The translations under genes and the position numbers were made by a program. The notes beneath the pieces are model-generated. The model saw only the letters and a program-made list of their open reading frames with translations, was not told the origin of the DNA and searched no databases. Shown here in pieces: positions 6,501 to 13,059 of a stretch of DNA of 14,099 nucleotides. The stretch is from Pelagophyceae sp. CCMP2097 (lineage: Eukaryota; Sar; Pelagophyceae): the NCBI GenBank assembly GCA_026770575.1, contig MU658077.1:1-14099 (forward strand), written 5' to 3'. Each line of letters opens with the position of its first letter. Within the stretch, counting starts at the first letter, position 1.

Positions 6501-8080
6501 TGCGTTTATCGGCGGCCAACGGCATGGACGTCTTCCGCATCTTCGACTGTTTCAACGACGTGGAGAACATGAAAGTCTGCATCGACGCCGTGCGGGCGTG
6601 CAACAAGGTCGCCGAAGTGTGCGTCTGCTACACTTCCGACATGGTCCACTCAAAAATCTACGACTGCGACTACTACCAGTCCGTCGCGAAGAAGTGCGCC
6701 GAGGCCGGGGCGCACATGATCGGGATCAAAGACATGGCCGGTTTGCTCAAGCCGGCGGCCTGCGCGCCCTTAGTAGCCGCCATCCGCGCCGTATGCGATT
6801 TACCGATCCACTTCCACACGCACTGCACATCTTCGGCTTCTTTGGCTGTTGCGATGGAGATGACGCGGTGTGGGTGCGATATCGTGGATTTCGCAATCGC
6901 TTCAATGGCCGATCTCACTTCGCAGCCGTCCCTTAACGCCTTTTGCGCGGCCATGGACGGCATGCCAAGGTCGCCGGGCATCGACTACATGGCTCTGGAG
7001 CCTTTGGACATTTATTGGATGAAGGTGCGAGAGATGTACAAGCCCTTTGAGACGGGCATGCTCGCCGGCAGCGCTCGAGTCTTCGACCACGAAATTCCTG
7101 GAGGCCAATACGCGAACCTCTTCGTCCAGTGCGGCAGCATGGGCCTCGGAGGCAGGTGGGCGGAAGTCTTGGACATGTACCGGGACGTGAACCGGCTGTT
7201 TGGAGATATTGTGAAAGTAACGCCTTCTAGCAAGTGCGTCGGCGACTTGGCGCTCTTCCTCATCAATAAGAACATGCGCTGCGGAGATGTCTTGAAAGGA
7301 GGAGCGGTGGACTACCCGGACTCGGTCCTGGAGTTGATGGAAGGCCGCCTCGGTTTCCCGCACCGCGGCTTCCCGATCGAGGTGGTCAAGTCCATTTTGG
7401 GCGTCAAGCCGCAGCTGACGCAGCGCCCTTCGGCGGCGCTGCCGCCGGCGGACGCGGAGCAGACTGGTGCAGACCTTTCGGCGAAATGGGGCAAACACTT
7501 TGACGACGAGCGCATCTCGTCCGCGCTGCTGTACCCAAAGGTGTTTGACGATTTCATGAAATTCTGTGAAACCAAGACGGCAATCTCCGTCTACCTGCCG
7601 ACGCCAGTCTTCTTCTACGCCTTTGAGGTCGGCCAGACTGCGATTATAGAGGGCCTGCCTGCGCCGCTGGCCGAAATCGAGTGCGGCGTCCGTTGCGAGG
7701 CGCCGACCGTCGACGTCACCATCACTTTGAAGAGAGTCGGGCCCGTCAAGGCGGGCCGAATGCGCACCGTCGTGTTCGACGTCGACGGCCGCGAGGAGCA
7801 CGTGGAAGTGGCGCAGCCGACGGCGGACGGCGAATTTGCAGGGCTGATGGCCGATTCTTCAAACGAGGCGCACGTGGCGTCGCCCATGCCCGGCGCCGTG
7901 GAAAAGGTCCTATTCAAGGAGGGCGAATCCGTCCTTGCCGGCGACGAGCTTGTGGTGATCACGGCGATGAAAATGCAGGTCAAGGTGAAAGCGCCGTTCG
8001 CGGGCAAGGTGGCAAAGCTCCTCGTCAAAGAGGGAGACAAGGTCGTCGAAGCCGCGCTCCTCGCAGTCCTATCCAAGTGA
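3577..8080 (+). CDS. Single-chain biotin transcarboxylase: AccD-AccA carboxyltransferase fused to pyruvate carboxylase CT and biotin carrier domains
   Basis: Seven exons: 3577-3600, 3727-4179, 4257-4660, 4852-5005, 5144-5273, 5429-5788 and 5868-8080. All six introns are GT-AG, and the joined CDS is exactly 1246 codons including TGA. Domain order: AccD-like carboxyltransferase (about 10-228; GGARMQE at 100-106, GGVSAS at 141-146), AccA-like half (about 258-505; EGGSGGAL from 390), pyruvate carboxylase (PC) linker (about 510-619), PC carboxyltransferase barrel (about 620-900), PC tail region, and biotin domain (1174-1245) with AMKM, biotinyl Lys1210 lying 35 residues from the C terminus. Barrel residues known from PC are present: Asp624, Gln632, Arg701, carbamyl-type Lys796, His825/His827 and Thr859. 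No biotin carboxylase domain exists. Predicted reaction: oxaloacetate + acetyl-CoA to pyruvate + malonyl-CoA, or the reverse, on biotin without ATP, as in the three-subunit Propionibacterium transcarboxylase. AccA/AccD similarity favours acetyl-CoA, but propionyl-CoA is possible. A separate biotin carboxylase partner is the main alternative. The start rests on an 8-codon first exon (MNTPLFEE) spliced in phase; there is no obvious transit peptide and no AccD zinc ribbon. Confidence 0.92.
3727..4469 (+). other. Domain: AccD-like (beta) carboxyltransferase half
   Basis: Spliced residues 9 to about 230, interrupted by the 77-bp intron 4180-4256. The order of motifs follows bacterial AccD: a basic YGDQL segment, [54 protein letters not shown], and [16 protein letters not shown]. 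It starts at the equivalent of roughly AccD residue 100, so the N-terminal zinc-ribbon cysteines are missing. The crotonase-fold oxyanion glycines are intact. Confidence 0.9.
4548..5788 (+). other. Domain: AccA-like (alpha) carboxyltransferase half
   Basis: Spliced residues about 257-508, across introns 4661-4851, 5006-5143 and 5274-5428. Motifs follow bacterial Acc[21 protein letters not shown], then [30 protein letters not shown] (AccA usually has TPGAYP here), [21 protein letters not shown], and [14 protein letters not shown]. The N-terminal helical extension of AccA is absent. Fusion of the two halves restores an intact carboxyltransferase module on one chain. Confidence 0.9.
5868..6199 (+). 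other. Domain: pyruvate-carboxylase-type linker between the ACC module and the CT barrel
   Basis: Residues about 510-619. The segment [16 protein letters not shown], and later [17 protein letters not shown] just before the barrel, match the position and pattern of the region that joins biotin carboxylase to the CT barrel in pyruvate carboxylase (human PC has a KLLHYLGHVMVNG-type segment, and REGPEGFARAVRNHP before the barrel). This indicates that a pyruvate carboxylase gene donated everything downstream of its biotin carboxylase domain. Confidence 0.7.
6200..7450 (+). other. Domain: pyruvate carboxylase carboxyltransferase barrel and tail
   Basis: The barrel opens with [17 protein letters not shown] and keeps [78 protein letters not shown] and [10 protein letters not shown], closely following eukaryotic pyruvate carboxylase. 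Asp624, His825 and His827 would bind the metal with carbamylated Lys796, and Thr859 is the proton-shuttle threonine. After His827 a Cys replaces the usual PC Asp (HTHD becomes HTHC). The tail includes [16 protein letters not shown] and [12 protein letters not shown]. Confidence 0.92.
7862..8080 (+). other. Domain: biotin carboxyl carrier (biotinyl) domain
   Basis: Residues 1174-1245. It has the half-motif pattern of lipoyl/biotinyl domains: [20 protein letters not shown], then [20 protein letters not shown]. The biotinylated lysine is Lys1210 in AMKM, 35 residues from the C terminus as is usual for biotin carriers. It ends in VLSK followed by TGA. Confidence 0.95.
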
Positions 8081-8307
8081 CCTCGCAAGTGACCGCGCCC
8101 GCGCCGCCACCGACCCCCGACGTGCCACCTGCACCAACACTCCCTCCGCGGCCCGGGGTCCCCCGCCTAATAATGAACCTTCTTCTCGACTGAGCGGTCC
8201 GCTTCCGCGCGCGACGGACGGGCGCCGTGGGCAGATCGGTGCACCGCGCGATTTGCAGCGAGCCAACCGCCCGACTCATGACCGGGACTGGACATCCTGT
8301 GATTCCT

Positions 8308-8322
8308 ATTACATTACATTAC
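8308..8322. repeat. ATTAC x3 microsatellite
   Basis: Three tandem ATTAC units directly abut the 40-bp duplication. Confidence 0.8.
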
Positions 8323-8323
8323 A

Positions 8324-8403
8324 TGAAGTTCCGAGTCGGAACAACGAGGAGAGCATCTCCAACTGAAGTTCCGAGTCGGAACAACGAGGAGAGCATCTCC
8401 AAC
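8324..8403. repeat. 40-bp perfect tandem duplication
   Basis: Bases 8324-8363 and 8364-8403 are identical. Each copy contains the dyad GTTCCGA-g-TCGGAAC, so the array carries two palindromes 40 bp apart. The copies being identical suggests a recent duplication. Neither copy lies in a supported gene. Confidence 0.9.
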
Positions 8404-8567
8404 TGGCGTTTGTTCCGTCCTTTTATAGATCAGCCGCTGCGCCTCCGTCGCATGGCACTTGGCCCGTCCTTGTTCCGCGCCCGCCGCGGGGGCGAGCCTC
8501 TTCTGGAAGATCCTTTTAGATCCTGTCCAGAACCTTCTGGAAAGACCTTCTCGGACGTCCACTGAAA

Positions 8568-8608
8568 CGCTTGAAGTAACGTCTAGGAATCCTAGCCCAC
8601 TTCAAGCG
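8568..8608. repeat. Nested inverted repeat (possible hairpin)
   Basis: Outer arms CGCTTGAAGT (8568-8577) and ACTTCAAGCG (8599-8608) are perfectly complementary over 10 bp. Inside them lies a second dyad, CTAGGA-a-TCCTAG (8583-8595). As RNA this could fold into a bipartite stem; as DNA it could be a protein-binding site or a remnant of a small element. Confidence 0.7.
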
Positions 8609-8654
8609 AATAATAGAGTATTGATGAGCTATGCCGCCGGGAAGCCACTGCCTT

Positions 8655-8668
8655 TGGATCAGGATCCA
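8655..8668. repeat. TGGATC-ag-GATCCA dyad
   Basis: Perfect 6-bp arms with a 2-bp spacer, in the same intergenic region as the other palindromes. Confidence 0.6.
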
Positions 8669-8809
8669 TCAGAAAGATCCCGCGCACGTCATAAACATTC
8701 TGAAACGACTTCGAGTTGATTGAACACGCATCAACGTGCCTTCTTCACAGACGGATCAATGACGTCGACTAGCGACGACTGTATCGACGTCTCGTGGCAA
8801 GTGCTACCT

Positions 8810-8834
8810 CGTGGCACTTCTTGCGTGGCACTTC
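8810..8834. repeat. CGTGGCACTTC direct repeat
   Basis: Two exact 11-bp copies (8810-8820 and 8824-8834), with a related CGTGGCAAGTGCT at 8793. They end about 45 bp before the EF-hand start codon and may be promoter or leader elements. Function unknown. Confidence 0.6.
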
Positions 8835-8879
8835 CTCGTCGGCGCATCGCACAGTTCGGCCCTCGCGAGCCCCGCCAGT

Positions 8880-9728
8880 ATGGGGTGCGGCCAGATCTCC
8901 CCCGCGCCGAAGCGCCACCGCGCGGTCCAAGGCGCAGCAAGCGAAGACGCGCTCGACTCGAGGATTAAAAATTTCGATCAGGATCGCTCTTACCAACTCG
9001 ACCGAACCGAGCTGCGCCAACTGCTAAACGCCGTCGAGCCAGCATCTCCGGCGACGGACCACGCTCTAGATTTCCTAATGGGTTTCCACCCACGCCTTGT
9101 CAACGAGGGCATCCGCTTCACCGTATGCAAGTACGTCGAGTATTGCAAGCGCAGTTCGTTCTTGGACGAGGTCTTCGACACGTTCGACGTGGACAAGTCC
9201 GGCACGCTGGAGACTGAAGATGTTCACCGCTTCTTAAAGGCTTTAGCAGACGGCACTAGCGTTTGCCAGGGCGCCGAAGAATACGCCAAGGAGGAGCACC
9301 GCGTCCTCAAGCTCCGCGCGCTGGCATGCGCTTTAAGATGCGGCGCCGTCTCGCGCAGCGGCGCCGGCGGGGAATTGCAAGTCGACCGCGTCGGCTTCAA
9401 AAAGATCCTCATCTCGGCCATGCCGCGCCAATCCTTCGAGGTGCATTGCGAAGACCGCAGAGACGCCTTTGCGCGCATCGCAGTCTGGCTCGGCCTCGCC
9501 GACGACGACGAATCGCCGCGCGGCGCCGACAGCTTCGACGAGAGCGTGAGGCCATCGGCGGCCGTCAAGGCCGACGATGGCGCCGGCCGCGCGGCGTCCT
9601 ACACGGCGGAATACGACGACCCGATCGGCCGCGTCAGCGACGACGGCGCGAGCGACGTTCGAGGGCGCGTTCTCCTAGCGCGGCGGCGAGGCGCGGCGCA
9701 CGTATCCTCCAGCTGCGCGCTCTCATGA
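8880..9728 (+). CDS. EF-hand calcium-binding protein
   Basis: An unspliced 282-residue ORF from the first in-frame ATG. Two canonical EF-hand loops are visible: D33-Q-D35-R-S37-Y-Q39-L-D41-R-T-E44, and D103-V-D105-K-S107-G-T109-L-E111-T-E-D114. The second has Asp in place of the usual Glu at the last ligand position. Each is flanked by helix-like sequence (RTELRQLL; FLDEVFDTF and EDVHRFLKAL). A further helical region includes VDRVGFKKILIS. The tail from about residue 200 is acidic and then basic, and looks disordered. The N terminus is MGCGQIS; Gly2-Cys3 recalls dual acylation (myristate and palmitate), but residue 6 is Ile rather than Ser/Thr, so the myristoylation signal is imperfect. No kinase or other catalytic domain is present, which suggests a calcium sensor or regulatory subunit. 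The final 30 residues could be read-through if an intron was missed. Confidence 0.82.
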   Translation: MGCGQISPAPKRHRAVQGAASEDALDSRIKNFDQDRSYQLDRTELRQLLNAVEPASPATDHALDFLMGFHPRLVNEGIRFTVCKYVEYCKRSSFLDEVFDTFDVDKSGTLETEDVHRFLKALADGTSVCQGAEEYAKEEHRVLKLRALACALRCGAVSRSGAGGELQVDRVGFKKILISAMPRQSFEVHCEDRRDAFARIAVWLGLADDDESPRGADSFDESVRPSAAVKADDGAGRAASYTAEYDDPIGRVSDDGASDVRGRVLLARRRGAAHVSSSCALS

Positions 9729-9961
9729 CCAGGCGTGGTGAGGACGGCACGCCGCCGCCCGCATCCTCCAGGCGGACATTCATCGTCCTGCCATTGTTTA
9801 AGAGTGTTGCTTTCCAAAACCGGCGCTCGGACCGGTCCCTTGTACGAGGCATGCCTTTGGACGGCCAAGCCCGGGGTCTGCAGCTCAACTGATGAGTCCG
9901 TGGCTTAGGGTTCGTCGCGTATCTCCCGGAGCGATGGGCACGTCAGGGCGGCGCCGCCGCG
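9729..9961. other. Convergent 3' intergenic space
   Basis: This lies between the stop of the EF-hand gene (+) and the stop of SWC4 (-). It must contain both 3' UTRs and polyadenylation sites. I see no coding sequence or clear terminator motif. Confidence 0.5.
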
Positions 9962-11501
9962 TCACTTGCGCGCGCGCTTCTGGCCCGCAGGCGGCGCGGG
10001 CGCGCCCGGCGCGGCGATTGCGGCGGCCTGCATGGACGCGGCGTCGGCGGCGCCCGGCGGCGGCGGCGCCTTGCGTTTTTGCTGCTGCAGTTGTTGTTGC
10101 TGCCCCTGCGGCTGCGGCGGCGGTGCCTTCTTGGCCTCGCTAGTGGGCGCCTTTGCGTCCGTCTTTTTGTCGGCGGCTCGCTGTTGCTCGTGCCTGCGCA
10201 GCTGCCGCAGCTCCGCCTCCTTCTTGCAGGCTAGCTTCTGCAGCGAGAGGAGCGTGACGACGTCGCGCCTTAGAGTATCGTACGCGTCCGCGACGAGCTT
10301 GGTCGGCGTCGGCTTCTCCGGGACACCGAGCTCGCCAAGAACTAAAGCCAGCTTGGCGAGCATGCCTCTAGAAAGGCCCGCCGCCGCGCCGTCGGGCACG
10401 CGGAGGCGGTGCGACTGCAAAAAAGGCACGCCCGGCTGCGGCCGCCGCGGCAGCGGCTGCGGCGGCGGCGGCAGGCCCGCGGCGAGCGCGGCCACGCCGC
10501 CGGGCGCAGAGTCGGCGCGCTCGCCCTTGGCCGACTTCTTCAAACGCCTGGACTCGAGCTCGACGGCCTTGAGCTCGTCTCTCAGAGCGCGCTCCTCGGC
10601 CTCTTCCGCTCGGGAACGGCAAAAGCTCACGTGCAGCTGCCTCCGCCGCTTCTCCTCGTAGGCCACGTCGTAGTCGCGCGACCGGAGCGAGATGCCCACG
10701 CGCGCGTCGGCGTCGCCGCGCACCAACGGCGATCCGCGCAGAGGCGCGGCCTCGGCCTCTTCCTCGCCATCACCGCGCGCGTCCCGGAGAGCGTGCGCCA
10801 CCGCGTAATACCTCGCCTGCAGCTGCTCCAACGGCCGCGGCGGCAGCGGCGCGTACCGGTCCGCGATGACCGGCCACCGCAGCTCGAACCTAGGAGAGAA
10901 CCGTCGGGTCTCGCAGATTGTGCCCGGACGCGGCATATCGACTGGTGGCAGAGCTGGAGCAGGTGGTCCGTGTCGGCGCGCGTCCAGCCGGCGTCTCTGA
11001 GGCATCGGTCGTACTCGTGCGGCGTGTACGTGACTCGCTGCAAGCCGACGTTGAAGCGCGCGTACGGGTAGTCAGCGTACTCGACGTCCGCTTTTTGCCT
11101 ACAGTGAGAGGTTCCTAGAGAGTCCTTCTGGAGGCCGATCCCCCGATGCAAGCGCGTACCAGTGGTAGAGCTGCAGGTCGTCGCTCCCTAGAATCGCGCC
11201 GTTTCCGCGGTTGGGAAAAGGCGGGTCGGGTCACGCACTGGCAGACGACGAAAACGGGGCCCAGATCCATTTCTTGGCAGACTTCTTCGCCGCCAACTTG
11301 TCCTTCTTCAGCCGCCGCGCGGGCATCATGCCCACGTCGTTGGTCGGCAGGACGCCCTATCGGAGAGTGCATACTCGAATGCATCCCATATAAGAAACCG
11401 TCGCCGAGGCGGGCGCGCATTTCTCCGGAGCGCGCGCGCCGTCCCGGTCGTACACACGGGCCCGCGGGCGCACGCACCTCCTCGGTCACGACCTCGCCCA
11501 T
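9962..11501 (-). CDS. SWC4: SWC4/DMAP1 homologue, SWR1 and NuA4 chromatin complex subunit
   Basis: Exons in order: 11501-11478, 11356-11239, 11187-11160, 11098-10943 and 10889-9962. Introns are 121, 51, 61 and 53 bp, all GT-AG, and the sum is exactly 418 codons including the stop. The splices rebuild family motifs: KKWIWAPFSSSAR (human DMAP1 has KWMPFTNPAR), LYHW joined to the next exon, and DYPYARFN. The SANT-like domain follows (about 78-135: VTYTPHEYDRCLRDAGWTRA, HLLQLCHQFELRWPVIADRY, LQARYYAV). The C-terminal DMAP region (about 262-342) has LGELGVPEKPTPT and a predicted coiled coil through LACKKEAELRQLRRHE. It ends in a Gln/Pro/Ala-rich tail with a basic QKRARK. Swc4/DMAP1 binds DNA and is shared by the H2A.Z-depositing SWR1 and acetyltransferase NuA4 complexes in the nucleus. 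The 53-bp intron has a weak donor (GTCGAT) but is needed for frame. The first exon (MGEVVTEE) is the least certain part. Head to head with the deacylase gene. Confidence 0.9.
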
Positions 11502-11626
11502 GACGCCGTCCGCGCGCGCCCGGGCCCGCCAGAGTTTTTTCCTTAAATTTTTTCTTTTTTCGGCGATCGGTGTGTTTTTCTGTTGAGAGCCTCACAGTTG
11601 AACTTGGAGTATATTTGACTGGGCAT

Positions 11627-11641
11627 CCAAGCCAAGCCAAG
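11627..11641. repeat. CCAAG x3 tandem repeat
   Basis: Three tandem CCAAG units in the bidirectional promoter region, with the complementary CTTGG nearby at about 11603 and 11653. Confidence 0.7.
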
Positions 11642-11673
11642 ACTCTTCGGGACTTGGTGTGCAGCTGCAGCTT

Positions 11674-11706
11674 ACTTGAAGCTAACTTGAAGCTTAGGAA
11701 TTCCTA
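11674..11706. repeat. ACTTGAAGCT direct repeat followed by 12-bp palindrome
   Basis: ACTTGAAGCT occurs at 11674-11683 and 11685-11694, an 11-bp period. It is followed at once by the perfect palindrome TAGGAATTCCTA (11695-11706). The same pair of motifs (CTTGAAG, then TAGGAAT/CCTA) appears in the hairpin at 8568-8608. About 110 bp before the deacylase start. Confidence 0.7.
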
Positions 11707-11815
11707 TGCAGCTTTTTTGATGAACTTGGTCAGCCGTCTTTAGCGATGATCGGGTTTCAGCGAAAGCCCGAGCCGCGCCGTGCCCGGGGCTCCACCGGGC
11801 GCCTCGCCGTCGGGC

Positions 11816-12479
11816 ATGCGCCTCGTGCTGCAGCGCGTGCACGACGCGTCGGTGCGCGTCGGCGACGCCGAAGTCTCGAGGATCGGGAGGGGCTTGGTAG
11901 CTCTGGTGGGCCTCGGTCCCGATGACACCGAGGCCGATCTGATATGGTGCGTCGACCGGATCGCCACGACCGCACTCTGGCCGGAGCACGTCGGCGCAAC
12001 AGAAGAGGGCAAAGCCTGGTGCGTCCGAGAAATTTGAACGACGGGGGACTAGCGTCAAACGCCCGACGGCGCCGCTGACCCGAATGCGCCTTTGGACCTT
12101 TAGGCATAATTCGGTGGCGTCGGCGGGCCTAGACGTGCTCTGCGTCTCTCAGTTTACGTTGTTCGCCACGTTGAAGCGGAAAAAGGGCGGCCTGACGTTT
12201 CACAACGCCATGGCCCCTACGCCGGCTCGGGTCGTCTACGCCGATTTCCTGGCAAAGGTCCGCGCCGCGCTCCCACAATGCGCGGTGCGCGACGGCGAGT
12301 TCGGCGCTAGAATGAACGTGAATCTGACAAACGACGGGCCGGTGACGCTGACTTTGGACTCGAGGAGTGGCAACGGCCTCGTCCCAATCAACGGCCCCAC
12401 CCTCGCGCCCACCGCCGGCGCCGCGCACGCGCCGCCGCCGAGGCCGACGCGCGCGCTCGCCGCGAGCACCAACAGATAA
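11816..12479 (+). CDS. DTD1: D-aminoacyl-tRNA deacylase (DTD)
   Basis: Exons 11816-12018 and 12104-12479, with an 85-bp intron (donor GTGCGT, acceptor TTTAG). The joined length is 193 codons including TAA. The enzyme hydrolyses D-amino acids (and glycine mischarged on tRNA-Ala) from tRNA, a chirality proofreading step after aminoacylation. The start MRLVLQRVHDASVRVG, the core VLCVSQFTLFATLK (SQFTL at 83-87) and the Gly-cisPro motif NDGPVTL (144-149) are hallmark DTD features. The splice rebuilds a Trp in AWHNSV, aligning with the HWSKSV of human DTD1. The ATG at 11816 matches the family start; the open frame extends upstream but has only a GTG. Residues 155-192 form a Pro/Ala-rich extension beyond the usual bacterial end (about 145 residues), likely disordered. 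Cytosolic unless a targeting signal was missed. Confidence 0.93.
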
Positions 12480-13059
12480 GGACCGCCACGTCTAATAGAA
12501 CCAACGCACGACTCTGCGGGCTACACCCGAGCGTATTCGGATGCGCGGGCCGCGGAGATGGCGCGGCGGCACGCGCGCGCGGCGGCGGGGAACGTGTTTG
12601 CGGCGGCCGTCGTCGCGCTGTCGGACACCCGCGGCGGCCGCACTCGCGCGCGGGCCTCGGCGCTGCGGCGCTGCACGTCGGTGTGCCGTCCGAGGTGGCG
12701 CTGCGCGAGGCGAGCGACTCAGCGCCCGACGGCGCGGTTGCGCTCTTCGTCACAGGCGCGAGAGCTTCCGCCAAGACGCGACGCGCTCGACGCCATCCAA
12801 GACTGGCGCGCCGACGTGCCCGCGGCTCCGTCTCGGGGCGCGGCCGACGTGGGCCCGTCGCCCTATTGCCCGCGCATGCCCGCCCCCGAGTCGTCGTCCG
12901 CGCCAAATCCAAGGCAGTGCCCTGGACGGCACACCGATCCGCGCGCCGCCATCGCCCTGACTCTGCCCGGCGCCGAGGTGCCGTGGATCATAGAACAAGG
13001 GTTACTCGGCTCGCGGAGCGCGCCGTCTCGCGGCCTCTGGCCGCTTTCCGCGCACGTCG
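12480..13059. other. Unresolved GC-rich region; possible broken or mis-framed plus-strand gene
   Basis: All frames are nearly stop-free because of base composition, so open length means little. Two plus-strand segments look protein-like but are in different frames. One is the frame running through SDARAAEMARRH and NVFAAAVVALSDTR (about 12530-12640). The other reads LHVGVPSEVALREASDS and APDGAVALFVTG (about 12672-12755). No GT-AG intron fits between them, so either one base is missing or added, or the signal is chance. After a plausible acceptor (ttcgtcacag, ending near 12756) the first frame resumes with DALDAIQDWRADVP. The longest ORF (12558-13154) overlaps the SRP14 terminal exon. I recognise no family. 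Confidence 0.25.

Larger units (their letters stand above)
8081..8879. other. Intergenic region rich in repeats and palindromes
   Basis: No coding sequence is supported here. GC content falls and stops appear in all frames. It contains the 3' end of the transcarboxylase transcript, a pentanucleotide run, a 40-bp tandem duplication, a nested hairpin, a GGATC dyad and CGTGGCACTTC repeats, each listed separately, and the presumed promoter of the EF-hand gene. No tRNA or transposase remnant is seen. Confidence 0.6.
11502..11815. promoter_or_regulatory. Shared 314-bp head-to-head promoter region
   Basis: This lies between the start codons of SWC4 (-) and the D-aminoacyl-tRNA deacylase (+). It contains T-rich runs (11534-11580), a TATA-like gtatattt at about 11609, CCAAG and ACTTGAAGCT repeats and the palindrome TAGGAATTCCTA. 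Marked local drop in GC content. Likely a bidirectional promoter; which elements serve which gene is unknown. Confidence 0.5.

Noticed and set aside
8459..8719. Short open frames in the 8.1-8.9 kb intergenic region
   Set aside because: They have unbalanced composition and overlap repeats and palindromes, with no homology or splice support.
9889..9902. Hammerhead-ribozyme-like core (ctgatgagtccgtg)
   Set aside because: The CUGAUGA box and one side of stem II are present, but no matching GGAC...GAAA box follows and stems I and III are not formed.
9905..9910. Telomere-like TTAGGG
   Set aside because: A single copy, expected by chance.
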